DNA of 64,000 nt from an uncultured Porphyromonadaceae bacterium. GTDB lineage: Bacteria; Bacteroidota; Bacteroidia; Bacteroidales; Muribaculaceae. A program made the position numbers and the translations under genes. The stretch is from the NCBI GenBank assembly GCA_900547825.1, contig URII01000003.1, positions 7,883-71,882 of the forward strand. Direction: 5' to 3'. Below are positions 9,770 to 18,331 of this stretch, in pieces. Position 1 is the stretch's first letter, and each line of letters starts with the position of its first letter. The notes beneath the pieces are model-generated. The model saw only the letters and a list, made by a program, of their open reading frames with translations. It made no database searches and was not told the origin of the DNA.

Positions 9770-9801
9770 TTTGGAGAATTGTTGCGAAAGGAGTATCTTT
9801 G
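9770..9801 (+). promoter_or_regulatory. Promoter of the folP-cdaA-DUF59-lpxH operon
   Basis: TTTG (9770-9773), 20 bases, then TATCTTTG (9794-9801), 40 bases before the folP start. It is a textbook Bacteroidota arrangement. The -33 element begins 7 bases after the protease stop codon. Confidence 0.75.
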
Positions 9802-9841
9802 CACTGATATGGGCCCTACAATGGGCTACTGTCGGAACTAA

Positions 9842-10711
9842 ATGATATTCAAACCGTTCTCACTCAACATAAGAGGCTCCTTAGTGGAGTTCGACCGTCC
9901 GGCTGTGATGGGTATCGTAAACGTGACGCCCGACTCATTCTATGCCGCCTCACGGACTATGGATACAGAGTCCTTACAGGCCAAGGTGGCGGATATGATA
10001 GCGGAAGGAGCCGATATAATAGATCTCGGCGGATATTCCTCACGGCCCGGGGCCGCTGAAGTGGATCCCGAAGAGGAGCTACACCGAATAGCCGCAGGAA
10101 TGAAGGCAATCCGCGAAATAGCGCCTGACATACCGGTGTCAATTGACACATTCCGCTCCCGTGTGGCAAGGACAGCTGTTGAGGAATACGGTGCCGACAT
10201 AATCAACGACATATCCGGAGGCATGGCCGATCCGGAAATGGACCGGACTGTAGCCGACATGCATGTGCCGTTCATAGTTATGCATATGCGCGGCACTCCC
10301 GCCGACATGCACCTGCACACGGACTATGATGATGTCACGGCACGTGTGCTTGAATTTCTATCACGCCGCACGGAACAGTTACGGCTACTCGGCGTAAATG
10401 ACATAATTCTGGATCCCGGATTCGGATTCGCCAAGACAGTGGAACAGAATTACGAGCTGATGAACCATCTGGATCTTTTTACCCGGCTTACAGGACTGCC
10501 TGTTTTGGCAGGTATATCACGTAAATCCATGTTGTGGCGTCCGCTCGGCATAACTCCCGACGAGTCATTGGAAGCCACCACAGCACTCAACACAATAGCC
10601 CTGATGAAAGGTGCCGCCATACTGCGGGTCCATGACGTAAAAGCGGCGCGTCAGGCTGTTGATGTAACCTGCATGACATTGAATAACCCTTCAACCCTAC
10701 CCCACGCATGA
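9842..10711 (+). CDS. folP: Dihydropteroate synthase
   Basis: A 289-residue TIM-barrel enzyme that joins hydroxymethyl-dihydropterin diphosphate and para-aminobenzoate to give dihydropteroate, the sulfonamide-target step of folate synthesis. Family motifs are clear: NVTPDSF (27-33), DLGGYSSRPGA (61-71, usual form GGxSTRPG), SIDTFRSRVA, IINDISGG, ILDPGFGFAKT and GISRKSML. Length is normal. It is the first gene of a tight operon, and its stop overlaps the cdaA start by four bases (ATGA). Confidence 0.97.
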   Translation: MIFKPFSLNIRGSLVEFDRPAVMGIVNVTPDSFYAASRTMDTESLQAKVADMIAEGADIIDLGGYSSRPGAAEVDPEEELHRIAAGMKAIREIAPDIPVSIDTFRSRVARTAVEEYGADIINDISGGMADPEMDRTVADMHVPFIVMHMRGTPADMHLHTDYDDVTARVLEFLSRRTEQLRLLGVNDIILDPGFGFAKTVEQNYELMNHLDLFTRLTGLPVLAGISRKSMLWRPLGITPDESLEATTALNTIALMKGAAILRVHDVKAARQAVDVTCMTLNNPSTLPHA

Positions 10712-11493
10712 TAACATTCGGCATACGCGACGCATTCGACATAGCCATAGTGGGCCTGCTGCTCTTCTATCTTTACAGGATAATGAAAGAGTCAGGAACG
10801 ATCAACATATTCTTCGGGGTGCTGTCATTCATCGTGGTATGGGTGGTGGCCTCACAGATACTTGAAATGAAACTGATCGGTTCCATTCTCGACAAATTCA
10901 TGGGAATAGGACTGCTGATAATAGTGATTCTGTTTCAGGACCAGATAAAACGGTTTCTTGTGGAATTGGGTGACCATAAACGGTGGCGGTTTCTCAGAGG
11001 GCTGTTTCATCACGGATCATCGGAGGATGACTCCACCGCCCATGCGCGGCGCTTCGTGCTCCCTATAGTTTACGCCTGCATGAGCATGGCAAAATCCAAA
11101 ACCGGCGCACTGATAGTGATACGCCGCTCCATTCCGCTTGACAGTTACGAGAAATCAGGTGACATAATAGATGCCGAAATAAACACACGCCTGATTGAAA
11201 ATATATTTTTCAAAAACTCGCCGCTGCACGACGGTGCTCTGATAATCGACAACGGAAGGATAAAAAGTGCCGGATGCATTCTGCCCGTAAGCCATGACGC
11301 CAACATTCCCCGTTCACTCGGCCTGCGCCACCGCTCCGCCCTCGGAATATCCCAGGCCACTGACGCATTTGCCATAGTAGTGTCGGAGGAAACCGGCAAC
11401 ATATCGATAGCTTACCGTGGTAAATTAGACACACGCCTGTCAACCACCGAACTGGAACACCGCCTGTCGCATGCCATGACCGGAAATGAATAA
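10708..11493 (+). CDS. cdaA: Diadenylate cyclase CdaA (c-di-AMP synthase)
   Basis: A 261-residue membrane enzyme that makes the second messenger c-di-AMP from two ATP. About three N-terminal membrane helices (residues 8-75) precede the DAC domain (about 95-250), which carries the catalytic LHDGALII (near residue 172) and RHRSALGIS (near 208) motifs. Family size and layout match CdaA/DacA. The start overlaps the folP stop, indicating translational coupling. No YbbR-like regulator or glmM is present next to it, unlike the Firmicutes arrangement. Confidence 0.94.
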   Translation: MITFGIRDAFDIAIVGLLLFYLYRIMKESGTINIFFGVLSFIVVWVVASQILEMKLIGSILDKFMGIGLLIIVILFQDQIKRFLVELGDHKRWRFLRGLFHHGSSEDDSTAHARRFVLPIVYACMSMAKSKTGALIVIRRSIPLDSYEKSGDIIDAEINTRLIENIFFKNSPLHDGALIIDNGRIKSAGCILPVSHDANIPRSLGLRHRSALGISQATDAFAIVVSEETGNISIAYRGKLDTRLSTTELEHRLSHAMTGNE

Positions 11494-11517
11494 ATCACCT
11501 CACCAACAACATATATA

Positions 11518-11841
11518 ATGATTACTCCCGAACAACGACTGGAATTAGAAGAAAAAGTAGTGGAAATGCTACGGACGGTCTTTGACCCAGAAATTCCGGT
11601 AGACATATACAGCCTCGGCCTGATATATAAGATCGACATTGACGATGAGGCCAACCTCCACATGGAAATGACACTGACCGCGCCCAACTGCCCTGCCGCC
11701 GATTTCATTGTGGATGACACCCGCATAAAATTAGAAAGCATCGAGGGTCTCAAAAGCGTGGATATAAAAATTGTGTTCGAACCCGTATGGGACAAGGACA
11801 TGATGAGTGAGGAAGCTAAACTTGAACTCGGGTTCCTCTGA
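11518..11841 (+). CDS. MIP18/DUF59-family iron-sulfur assembly factor
   Basis: A 107-residue single-domain protein of the DUF59 (SufT/MIP18-like) family. Known members help mature Fe-S proteins. The typical core is visible: TVFDPEIPVDIYSLGLIY near the N-terminus, MTLTAPNCPAAD with the conserved cysteine, and the C-terminal VFEPVWDKDMMS. It lies third in the folP operon, 24 bases after cdaA and 24 bases before lpxH, with an ATG start at 11518. No other suf genes are in the window, so the exact partner is unknown. Confidence 0.9.
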   Translation: MITPEQRLELEEKVVEMLRTVFDPEIPVDIYSLGLIYKIDIDDEANLHMEMTLTAPNCPAADFIVDDTRIKLESIEGLKSVDIKIVFEPVWDKDMMSEEAKLELGFL

Positions 11842-11865
11842 TCCGCTACCACCCCTAAACTCTGC

Positions 11866-12621
11866 ATGGGAAAGAAGACCTATTTCATATCCGACTTACA
11901 TTTAGGCGCTTCCTACATAAGCGATCCACGCGCCCATGAGCGGCATATAACAGATTTTCTAAAAAGTATAGAACATGACGCCGAAGCTCTTTACCTGCTT
12001 GGCGACGTCATGGATTACTGGTATGAATACCGGAATGTGGCCCCACGCGGATTCACAAGATTTCTCGGCGCATTGGCCTCGCTTGCCGATGCAGGAGTGG
12101 AAATATATTGGTTCAAGGGCAACCATGACATCTGGCTGTTCGACTATCTGAGCTCGGAAATAGGGCTTACCGTTGTCGACGGCCCTGTCACAAAGATAAT
12201 AGACGGCAAACGTTTCTTCCTTGACCACGGCGACGGAGTTGGCCAACGCCCATGGACTTTCAGAGCCATACGCAGTATATTCCGCAACCGCGTGTGCCAA
12301 TGGCTTTATTCGGCCATACATCCACGGTGGACCATAGGGTTCGCACATTCATGGTCATCCCACAGCCGGAAGTCAGGGCAATGCAAACTTCCGCCTGATG
12401 ATATAATGGCCCGCCCGCTTGTGGAATTCTCCAAGGCTTACGACGCCGACACAGCACATCCACATGTGGATTTCTTTATCTACGGACATCTGCACATAGC
12501 TTATGACAAACTGTTGCCCTCCGGCGCCCGCGTTGTGATACTCGGTGACTGGATCAAGGAAATGACTTACGGCGTATGGGACGGCAAGGCATTCAAATTA
12601 TGCCGATTTGAATGCATATAA
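11866..12621 (+). CDS. lpxH: UDP-2,3-diacylglucosamine diphosphatase (LpxH type)
   Basis: A 251-residue calcineurin-like phosphoesterase. The metal-ligand series is complete: DLHLGA (8-13), GDVMDYW (near 46), GNHD (near 86), DHGDG (near 122) and YGHLHIAYD (near 205). LpxH removes UMP from UDP-2,3-diacylglucosamine to give lipid X in lipid A synthesis, at the inner face of the inner membrane. The pattern and length fit LpxH better than generic phosphoesterases. The acyl-transfer steps of the same pathway are encoded at 45.4-48.6 kb. It is the last gene of the operon. Confidence 0.88.
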   Translation: MGKKTYFISDLHLGASYISDPRAHERHITDFLKSIEHDAEALYLLGDVMDYWYEYRNVAPRGFTRFLGALASLADAGVEIYWFKGNHDIWLFDYLSSEIGLTVVDGPVTKIIDGKRFFLDHGDGVGQRPWTFRAIRSIFRNRVCQWLYSAIHPRWTIGFAHSWSSHSRKSGQCKLPPDDIMARPLVEFSKAYDADTAHPHVDFFIYGHLHIAYDKLLPSGARVVILGDWIKEMTYGVWDGKAFKLCRFECI

Positions 12622-12788
12622 ATATTCAAATACTATTTTTAACAATAATTAAATACAACCCATTATTCTTCATTACCAAAGTATATTGTTGCACAACAAC
12701 ACATTAACCCATAGCAGGCACATATTTGAAAAAATCAAATATGCTCCATAACATATAAAAAGGTTAGGAATAACCTGAATAAAAGCCC

Positions 12789-12796
12789 TACCTTTG
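12789..12796 (+). promoter_or_regulatory. -7 element in the lpxH-CLC intergenic region
   Basis: TACCTTTG with only a weak -33 (GTTAGG, ending at 12768). It predicts a transcript starting near 12803 that meets the hairpin at 12859-12883. Confidence 0.55.
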
Positions 12797-12799
12797 CAG

Positions 12800-12893
12800 T
12801 GCAAACCTAAAACAATCTTTTTTACCTTAGAAATTGTACCTATTGGAAACCGACTAACGGGCTGCGTGAAGTAGCCCGTTTCTTTTTATACCT
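12800..12893 (+). ncRNA. Possible small RNA or attenuated leader ahead of the CLC gene
   Basis: This roughly 320-base gap (12622-12941) has no coding potential that I can see. It does contain a -7 box, about 60 bases with a short ACAAT/ATTGT pairing, and a hairpin with an eight-base stem (AACGGGCT and AGCCCGTT) followed by TTCTTTTTATA. The unit looks like an independently transcribed RNA of about 90 bases, or a leader whose terminator controls read-through into the transporter gene. I do not recognise a named RNA family. Confidence 0.4.
12858..12893 (+). terminator. Intrinsic terminator-like hairpin upstream of the CLC gene
   Basis: Eight-base-pair GC-containing stem (AACGGGCT / AGCCCGTT), nine-base loop, then a T-rich run. 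It lies about 50 bases before the transporter start codon. Confidence 0.6.
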
Positions 12894-12941
12894 GTTTCTT
12901 AACATTCTTAAACTTTATTGAACGGAATTTGTTTGGTAAGT

Positions 12942-14267
12942 ATGTCAGCAACAACAAATTCCGCCAATACTACGCAGCCCACACCGCTACAGAGGCTTAT
13001 AGCCCAAATGCACCCCAATGCATTTTCCGCACTGTTATGCCTTGTGATAGGATTGCTGACAGGATCCTTTGCCGCATTGCTCAAACTCATGATAGGTGCT
13101 GTAAGCCGGTGGCTGACAAACGGCCTCGCCACTAACCACGGCAACTGGATACTCCTCATCCTGCCTGTGGCCGGCATACTTCTCACCGGCATTTTTACCC
13201 GCTATATTATTAAAGACAATATAGCCCACGCCACTGAAAAAATAAAACACCAGCTGGCCGAACATGTCGAATATCTCTCACCCAAACTGATCTTCGGCCC
13301 CATGATAGCAAGTACCCTGACATTGGGATTCGGCGGTTCAGCCGGTTCGGAGGGCCCGATAGCGACTGTAGGCTCTGCCATAGGGGGCAATCTGTCACGA
13401 TGGTGCGGACTGCCGCCACGTGTTATCACCATGATGATAGGATGCGGAGCGGGAGCCGGGATCGCCGGTATATTCAAAGCCCCAGTGGGAGGGATGCTGT
13501 TCACATTGGAGTGTCTCGGCCTACCTCTGTCCACAGCCGCTGTCGTGGCCCTTCTCGCCACATGCGTGGTTTCGGCCCTCACGGCTGTATGGCTCTCCGG
13601 CGGCCTGCTGGATCTTCCGTTCATAAAGCATGCGCCTTTCCCCTACGAATATCTTCCTGCCATAATACTGCTCGGAGCATGCTGCGGGATGTATGCCCTT
13701 TATTACCGTTCCACAGGCTCCACAACGGAACGGATTCTCGAATCAATAAAAAATCCCTGGATTGCAAATACAGTATCCGGAATAACGATAGCCATAATGC
13801 TTTTCGTATTTCCCGCACTATATGGCGAAGGATACGGTGTGATGGGCACACTGCTCAACAATCCGGTGCCGACACTCGGCGACTGCGGACCGCTTTATTT
13901 CCTGCGACGCGACCACTACACCCTTATGCTGATAGCCGCCGGAATATTACTGTGCAAGGGAGTGGCAGCATATTCCACAAACAGCGGAGGCGGTGTGGCA
14001 GGAGAATTCGCTCCGGCCCTGTTTGCAGGCGCTATGGCCGGATGGCTGTTCGCAACACTTGCCAACACTGTGTTCGGGCTTGCGCTTCCTGTAGGCGTGT
14101 TCGTTCTCTCAGGCATGGCGGCAGTCATGGGGCAGGCAGTAAACGCACCTCTCATGGCCATATTCCTTGCAGTTGAAATGACCGCGAGTTACGATTATTT
14201 CCTCCCGGTAGGGATAGCCGGGGCAGCGTCATGGATAACTGTGAATTTGATCCGCCGGCTGAACTAA
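12942..14267 (+). CDS. CLC-family chloride channel/antiporter-like protein
   Basis: A 441-residue polytopic inner-membrane protein of the CLC family, started at the ATG at 12942 rather than the TTG at 12918. The gating-glutamate segment (GSEGPIATVG, near residue 138) and the GEFAPALFAG loop (near 355) are present, as is the tyrosine near the C-terminus in EMTASYDYF. Two usual landmarks are altered by my alignment: the GSGIP loop is replaced by DNIAHAT, and the internal proton glutamate (E203 of the E. coli protein) aligns with Cys in FTLECLG. There is no CBS domain. The ion and mechanism are therefore open. Confidence 0.85.
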   Translation: MSATTNSANTTQPTPLQRLIAQMHPNAFSALLCLVIGLLTGSFAALLKLMIGAVSRWLTNGLATNHGNWILLILPVAGILLTGIFTRYIIKDNIAHATEKIKHQLAEHVEYLSPKLIFGPMIASTLTLGFGGSAGSEGPIATVGSAIGGNLSRWCGLPPRVITMMIGCGAGAGIAGIFKAPVGGMLFTLECLGLPLSTAAVVALLATCVVSALTAVWLSGGLLDLPFIKHAPFPYEYLPAIILLGACCGMYALYYRSTGSTTERILESIKNPWIANTVSGITIAIMLFVFPALYGEGYGVMGTLLNNPVPTLGDCGPLYFLRRDHYTLMLIAAGILLCKGVAAYSTNSGGGVAGEFAPALFAGAMAGWLFATLANTVFGLALPVGVFVLSGMAAVMGQAVNAPLMAIFLAVEMTASYDYFLPVGIAGAASWITVNLIRRLN

Positions 14268-14338
14268 CAACCACATAGGGACGTTAATCATGATGTGAAT
14301 TCCCTACTGTGTTTTTTCATCCTCAAAACTGATCCACT

Positions 14339-14917
14339 ATGTCAGAGACCACCCGTAATATAAAAGGTACAGCTACCGAACAGAACCTCGTAATATCCTA
14401 TCTCAACGAATCGCAGGCACATGCACGCTATACATTCTATGCACAGCAAGCCGACAAAGAGGAATATTACCCGATCGGACAGATTTTCAACGAAACGGCA
14501 GCCAATGAGCTGCACCATGCCAAAGTGTTTTTCCGGTTGATGCAACGCGGTGACATAAAAGTTTCGGTAGATGTGGACTGCGGCCCGGTAAGCGACACTG
14601 TATCAAACCTGAAAACCTCCATCAAGGAGGAACGGGTGGACGGATATGAATTCTACCGACAGGCCGCAGCCACCGCCCGCGAAGAAGGCTTTGACGACAT
14701 AGCCGAACACTTCGACGCAATAGCCGATGTGGAAAATTATCATATGCAGCGCTTCGAAAGCTATCTGAAACACATCGAGGAAGGTACGGTATGGAAACGG
14801 CCCACACCCATAAAATGGCAGTGCCTCGTGTGCGGATTCATATACACGGGCACAGAACCTCCCGAGAAATGTCCGGGATGCTCACACTCCGGCAAACATT
14901 TCATGCCGCTTGACTGA
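14339..14917 (+). CDS. rbr: Rubrerythrin
   Basis: A 192-residue non-heme iron peroxidase that reduces hydrogen peroxide in anaerobes. The N-terminal four-helix diiron domain shows the ligands in ESQAHARYTFY, NETAANELHHAK and DVENYHMQRFE. The C-terminal rubredoxin-like domain has CLVCG and CPGC pairs holding one iron. Length is typical. It stands alone between the CLC gene and a shared terminator, consistent with a single-gene stress-response unit, though I see no convincing operator. Confidence 0.97.
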   Translation: MSETTRNIKGTATEQNLVISYLNESQAHARYTFYAQQADKEEYYPIGQIFNETAANELHHAKVFFRLMQRGDIKVSVDVDCGPVSDTVSNLKTSIKEERVDGYEFYRQAAATAREEGFDDIAEHFDAIADVENYHMQRFESYLKHIEEGTVWKRPTPIKWQCLVCGFIYTGTEPPEKCPGCSHSGKHFMPLD

Positions 14918-14946
14918 CTTCTGCCTAAGATTTACTTAAAACAACA

Positions 14947-14976
14947 CAGGGACACCCCATGAACGGAGTGCCCCTG
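14947..14976. terminator. Shared hairpin between rbr and the DUF1015 gene
   Basis: CAGGGACAC and GTGCCCCTG pair with one mismatch around a 12-base centre. It lies between two converging genes and has T-rich flanks on both strands, so it may stop transcription both ways. Confidence 0.6.
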
Positions 14977-14996
14977 CATGTTTATATACTTAGGAT

Positions 14997-16241
14997 TCAG
15001 TCGAGGGAATGAATCACGAGTCCCGAACGAAGCTTAGGCTCAAACCATGTGGTTTTAGGCGGCATGATGTTGCCGGTGTCGGCAATGTTCATAAGCTGCT
15101 CCATCGACACGGGATAGAGAGCCAGAGCCACCTTCATCTCACCGCTGTCGACACGGCGCTTCAATTCGCCGAGTCCACGGATACCGCCCACGAAATCTAT
15201 GCGCTTGTCGCTGCGCAGATCGTGAATACCGAGAATGTCGCGCAGAATCAAGTCGCTTGAGATAGTGACGTCGAGCATACCGATGGGGTCATTGTCGTCA
15301 TAGCGGCCTTCGCGCGGAGTCAGCGAGTACCATTTGCCGTCAAGATACATCGAGAAATTGTGAAGGGCTGCGGGAGTATATATCTCCGTACCTTTCTCCT
15401 CCACAATGAAATCCTTGTCAAGGCGTGCCAGGAATTCTTCGGATGACAAGCCGTTGAGATCCTTCACCACGCGGTTGTAATCTATAATCTTAAGATGCGA
15501 TGCAGGGAAAGCCACGGCAAGGAAATAATTGTATTCCTCATCACCACGGTGGGCCGGATTGGCCTTTGCCTTCTCATTTCCCACAAGGGCGGCAGCAGCA
15601 GTGCGGTGATGGCCGTCGGCGATATACAGATACGGTATTTTGGCAAATTCCTCAGTAACGGTAGCTATCATATCATCATCGTCGATCACCCAGAAATGAT
15701 GTCCGAATCCGTCGGGAGCCGTAAAGTCATACTCAGGAGCTTTAGCCGTCACCTTATCTATGATACCGGCGAGCACTTCGTTGTCAGGGAAAGCGAAAAA
15801 CACCGGTTCGACATTGGCATTGTTGATACGCACATGCTTCATGCGGTCCTCTTCCTTGTCACGGCGCGTCAGCTCATGTTTCTTGATACGTCCCTCCATG
15901 TAGTCATCGACATTGGCGGCAATGACTATACCATACTGGGTACGGCCATTCATAGTCTGCGCATAGATGTAGTAATGCTCTTTCTCATCCTGCACAAGCC
16001 AGCCATTTTCGCGGAACATATGGAAATTGGCCACAGCCTTGTCATAGACCTCGGGAGCATGTTCATCGGTTCCGGGAGCAAAGTCAATTTCAGGCTTTAT
16101 AATGTGGTAAAGCGACTTGGGATTGCCTTCGGCCTCGCGGCGTGCCTCTTCACTGTTAAGCACATCGTAAGGACGTGATGCCACTTCGGTGACCATTTCG
16201 CGCGGTGGGCGTATGCCCTTGAAAGGTTTTACTTTTGCCAT
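14997..16241 (-). CDS. DUF1015 family protein
   Basis: A 414-residue cytoplasmic protein that matches DUF1015 over its whole length. Visible hallmarks are the N-terminal KPFKGIRP and VASRPYDVLNSEEAR, the central YIADGHHRTAAA, and the late HDLRSDKRIDFVGG. The biochemical role of the family is not established to my knowledge; in many Bacteroidota it sits near serine-biosynthesis genes, which are not seen here. It is the last gene of a minus-strand run Fur-purA-DUF1015, 83 bases downstream of purA. Confidence 0.88.
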   Translation of the reverse strand: MAKVKPFKGIRPPREMVTEVASRPYDVLNSEEARREAEGNPKSLYHIIKPEIDFAPGTDEHAPEVYDKAVANFHMFRENGWLVQDEKEHYYIYAQTMNGRTQYGIVIAANVDDYMEGRIKKHELTRRDKEEDRMKHVRINNANVEPVFFAFPDNEVLAGIIDKVTAKAPEYDFTAPDGFGHHFWVIDDDDMIATVTEEFAKIPYLYIADGHHRTAAAALVGNEKAKANPAHRGDEEYNYFLAVAFPASHLKIIDYNRVVKDLNGLSSEEFLARLDKDFIVEEKGTEIYTPAALHNFSMYLDGKWYSLTPREGRYDDNDPIGMLDVTISSDLILRDILGIHDLRSDKRIDFVGGIRGLGELKRRVDSGEMKVALALYPVSMEQLMNIADTGNIMPPKTTWFEPKLRSGLVIHSLD

Positions 16242-16324
16242 GATAATTAGCGTGTTAGTTGTTAGGGTATCAGATAATTGTGTTGGTTAATTGTTATATA
16301 GACAATAATTGTGTACTTGAAAGC

Positions 16325-17608
16325 TTAACGGTCGAGCGAGGAGCGCATTATGGTCTGATTGCGGTCAGGCCCCACGGACACTATGGATATCGGAGTCTCC
16401 AGTTCCTCTTCAAGAAAAGCTATATAGTCCTTGAATTCAGTCGGGAATTCACTTTCGGTCTTCATCGAATCCATAGGGGTCTTCCAGCCCGGAAGAGTAC
16501 GGTATACAGGCTCCACTGCCCCATCCTCAATGGAATAAGGGAAATCACGTGTTTCCTCACCGTCAATCCGGTAAGCCACGCATGCCTTTATCTCGTCGAA
16601 ATCGTCAAGGACATCACTCTTCATCATTATGAGCTGTGTCACACCATTGATCATTATGGCATAACGCAAGGCCACAAGATCGATCCATCCGCAACGGCGC
16701 TCACGTCCGGTAACGGCTCCGTATTCATGGCCGAGATCACGGATGCGGGCACCTGTGGCATCGTGCAGCTCCGTGGGGAACGGGCCGCTTCCCACACGTG
16801 TGCAGTAAGCCTTGAATATACCGAACACCTCACCGATACGGTTCGGGGCTATACCGAGACCCGAACAGGCTCCGGCACATACAGTGTTGGACGAAGTAAC
16901 GAAAGGATATGATCCGAAATCTACATCAAGCATTGTGCCCTGTGCTCCCTCACAGAGAACGGTGTTGCCCTGACGCAACGCATTGTTGACCATATGCTCG
17001 GAATCCACAATATCGTAAGTTTTCAGATAGTCTACAGCGTCAAGCCACTCGCGTTCCATATCGGCGAAATTGTCGGGCAGAGGGCAGCCCATCATCTCAA
17101 GACGACGCACATGGCGTTCGCGGGCCTCGGCATATCTCACATCGAAATTATGGAGAAGATCGCCTACCCGGAGACCGTTGCGTGCCACTTTATCCGTATA
17201 AGTAGGCCCAATTCCTTTGCCGGTGGTTCCTATTTTCGAACTGCCCTTAGCCTTTTCGAGAGCGGCGTCAAGCAACCGGTGTGTGGGAAGTATGAGGTGT
17301 GCCTTTTTGGATATTTTCAATATGGAGCGCAGATCCACGCCGCTGCGTTCAAGCGCTTCGGCTTCCTCTCTGAAAAGAAGGGGATCAAGCACCACACCAT
17401 TGCCGATAAGGTTTATCTGGCCCCTCTGGAAAATACCGGAGGGTATGGATCGGAGCACATATTTCTTTCCTTCGAATTCGAGCGTGTGTCCGGCATTGGG
17501 GCCGCCCTGAAAACGGGCCACCATGTCGTAGCGCGGCGTAAGCACGTCCACAACCTTGCCTTTTCCCTCATCGCCCCACTGGAGGCCGAGTAATACGTCA
17601 ACTTTCAT
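16325..17608 (-). CDS. purA: Adenylosuccinate synthetase
   Basis: A 427-residue GTP-dependent enzyme converting IMP and aspartate to adenylosuccinate, the first committed step to AMP. The P-loop-like start GLQWGDEGKGKVVD is at residues 8-21. It is followed by QGGPNAGHT, GTTGKGIGPTY, EGAQGTMLD and the GRERRCGW segment. Length is normal and the ATG start at 17608 is unambiguous. It begins 40 bases after the Fur-family gene and I found no promoter in that gap, so co-transcription is likely. Confidence 0.97.
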   Translation of the reverse strand: MKVDVLLGLQWGDEGKGKVVDVLTPRYDMVARFQGGPNAGHTLEFEGKKYVLRSIPSGIFQRGQINLIGNGVVLDPLLFREEAEALERSGVDLRSILKISKKAHLILPTHRLLDAALEKAKGSSKIGTTGKGIGPTYTDKVARNGLRVGDLLHNFDVRYAEARERHVRRLEMMGCPLPDNFADMEREWLDAVDYLKTYDIVDSEHMVNNALRQGNTVLCEGAQGTMLDVDFGSYPFVTSSNTVCAGACSGLGIAPNRIGEVFGIFKAYCTRVGSGPFPTELHDATGARIRDLGHEYGAVTGRERRCGWIDLVALRYAIMINGVTQLIMMKSDVLDDFDEIKACVAYRIDGEETRDFPYSIEDGAVEPVYRTLPGWKTPMDSMKTESEFPTEFKDYIAFLEEELETPISIVSVGPDRNQTIMRSSLDR

Positions 17609-17648
17609 TTTTTGTGATGATTGTTTATTATTAGTTTTGTATCTATAT

Positions 17649-18122
17649 TCATTTTGTCAACCTGCGCTTACCGCCGGCCTTATTCTCAGCGGCCTGATGT
17701 CTTTGGCATTTACCGCATACGCCTTCAACACTAAGGGCAAACGAAGTCTGCCTGAACGAGGCGAAACGATGACCCATCACGGCTCTTGACAGATAAGCGC
17801 TGCGAACCGCGCGACGGGCCCCGCACACACTACACACAAGCTCCAGAGGCTGAACCGAAACTGACGGACACGGCCTATAGCGGGCCACATTGCCAAGGGA
17901 TGGCATATGGCATATCAACCGCGCGTCAAGAAACAGCTTCACCGCCGAATACACAGTGGCAACCGTGACATGATAACCCTTTGTCTCCAGCAGCGAATGC
18001 AACATAGCCGCATCAAAGCCGTCACGCAGGCTCATAGCCACATCAAGAATGGCCTGACGTTCCTCGGTGCGCCGCATTCCCCGCTCACCGAGATAGGCGG
18101 CAAGCGATTCAGCCGGTGACAT
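17649..18122 (-). CDS. Fur-family transcriptional regulator with altered metal site
   Basis: A 157-residue protein when started at the ATG at 18122 (MSPAESLAAYL). The longer frame to 18200 would start upstream of the -7 box and is unlikely. The winged helix is recognisable (GMRRTEERQAILD, then HVTVATVYSAVKLFLDARL). The structural zinc cysteines are present as CSVCG and CGKC. However, the histidine cluster that normally precedes the first cysteine pair is replaced by SVSVQPLEL, so the usual regulatory metal site seems to be missing. It may sense something other than iron or peroxide. It precedes purA, suggesting a link with purine supply (inference). Confidence 0.82.
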   Translation of the reverse strand: MSPAESLAAYLGERGMRRTEERQAILDVAMSLRDGFDAAMLHSLLETKGYHVTVATVYSAVKLFLDARLICHMPSLGNVARYRPCPSVSVQPLELVCSVCGARRAVRSAYLSRAVMGHRFASFRQTSFALSVEGVCGKCQRHQAAENKAGGKRRLTK

Positions 18123-18148
18123 TGGATGTAGGTCGCTGTTCACGCATA

Positions 18149-18156
18149 CAAAGTTA
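18149..18156 (-). promoter_or_regulatory. -7 element of the Fur-purA-DUF1015 run
   Basis: Minus-strand TAACTTTG, 27 bases before the ATG at 18122. No good -33 match is visible at the usual distance. It helps fix the start of the regulator gene. Confidence 0.5.
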
Positions 18157-18331
18157 TGTATTTTTTCCCAATTATTGCCCGTTTTTTCGTATGTTTGCAA
18201 AGAATTTGAATGAGAGGCTGTTATAGACTTATAATTAAAATCAGCTTACAACCGGCTTGACCGGCATAAAGCAATGAGCTGTATAAGTTTAAAGCAGTTC
18301 TTCAACTTTATTTGAACGAAACATAACAAAA

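Noticed and set aside
13400..14176. 258-codon open frame inside the CLC gene in another frame
   Set aside because: Arg/His/Ser-rich low-quality translation fully inside a membrane protein gene; typical frame shadow.
15495..16178. 227-codon open frame on the plus strand opposite the DUF1015 gene
   Set aside because: A shadow of a well-supported gene; its composition shows no coherent domain.
18123..18200. Longer N-terminus of the Fur-like regulator
   Set aside because: The -7 box at 18149-18156 lies inside it, and the Fur fold begins after the ATG at 18122.
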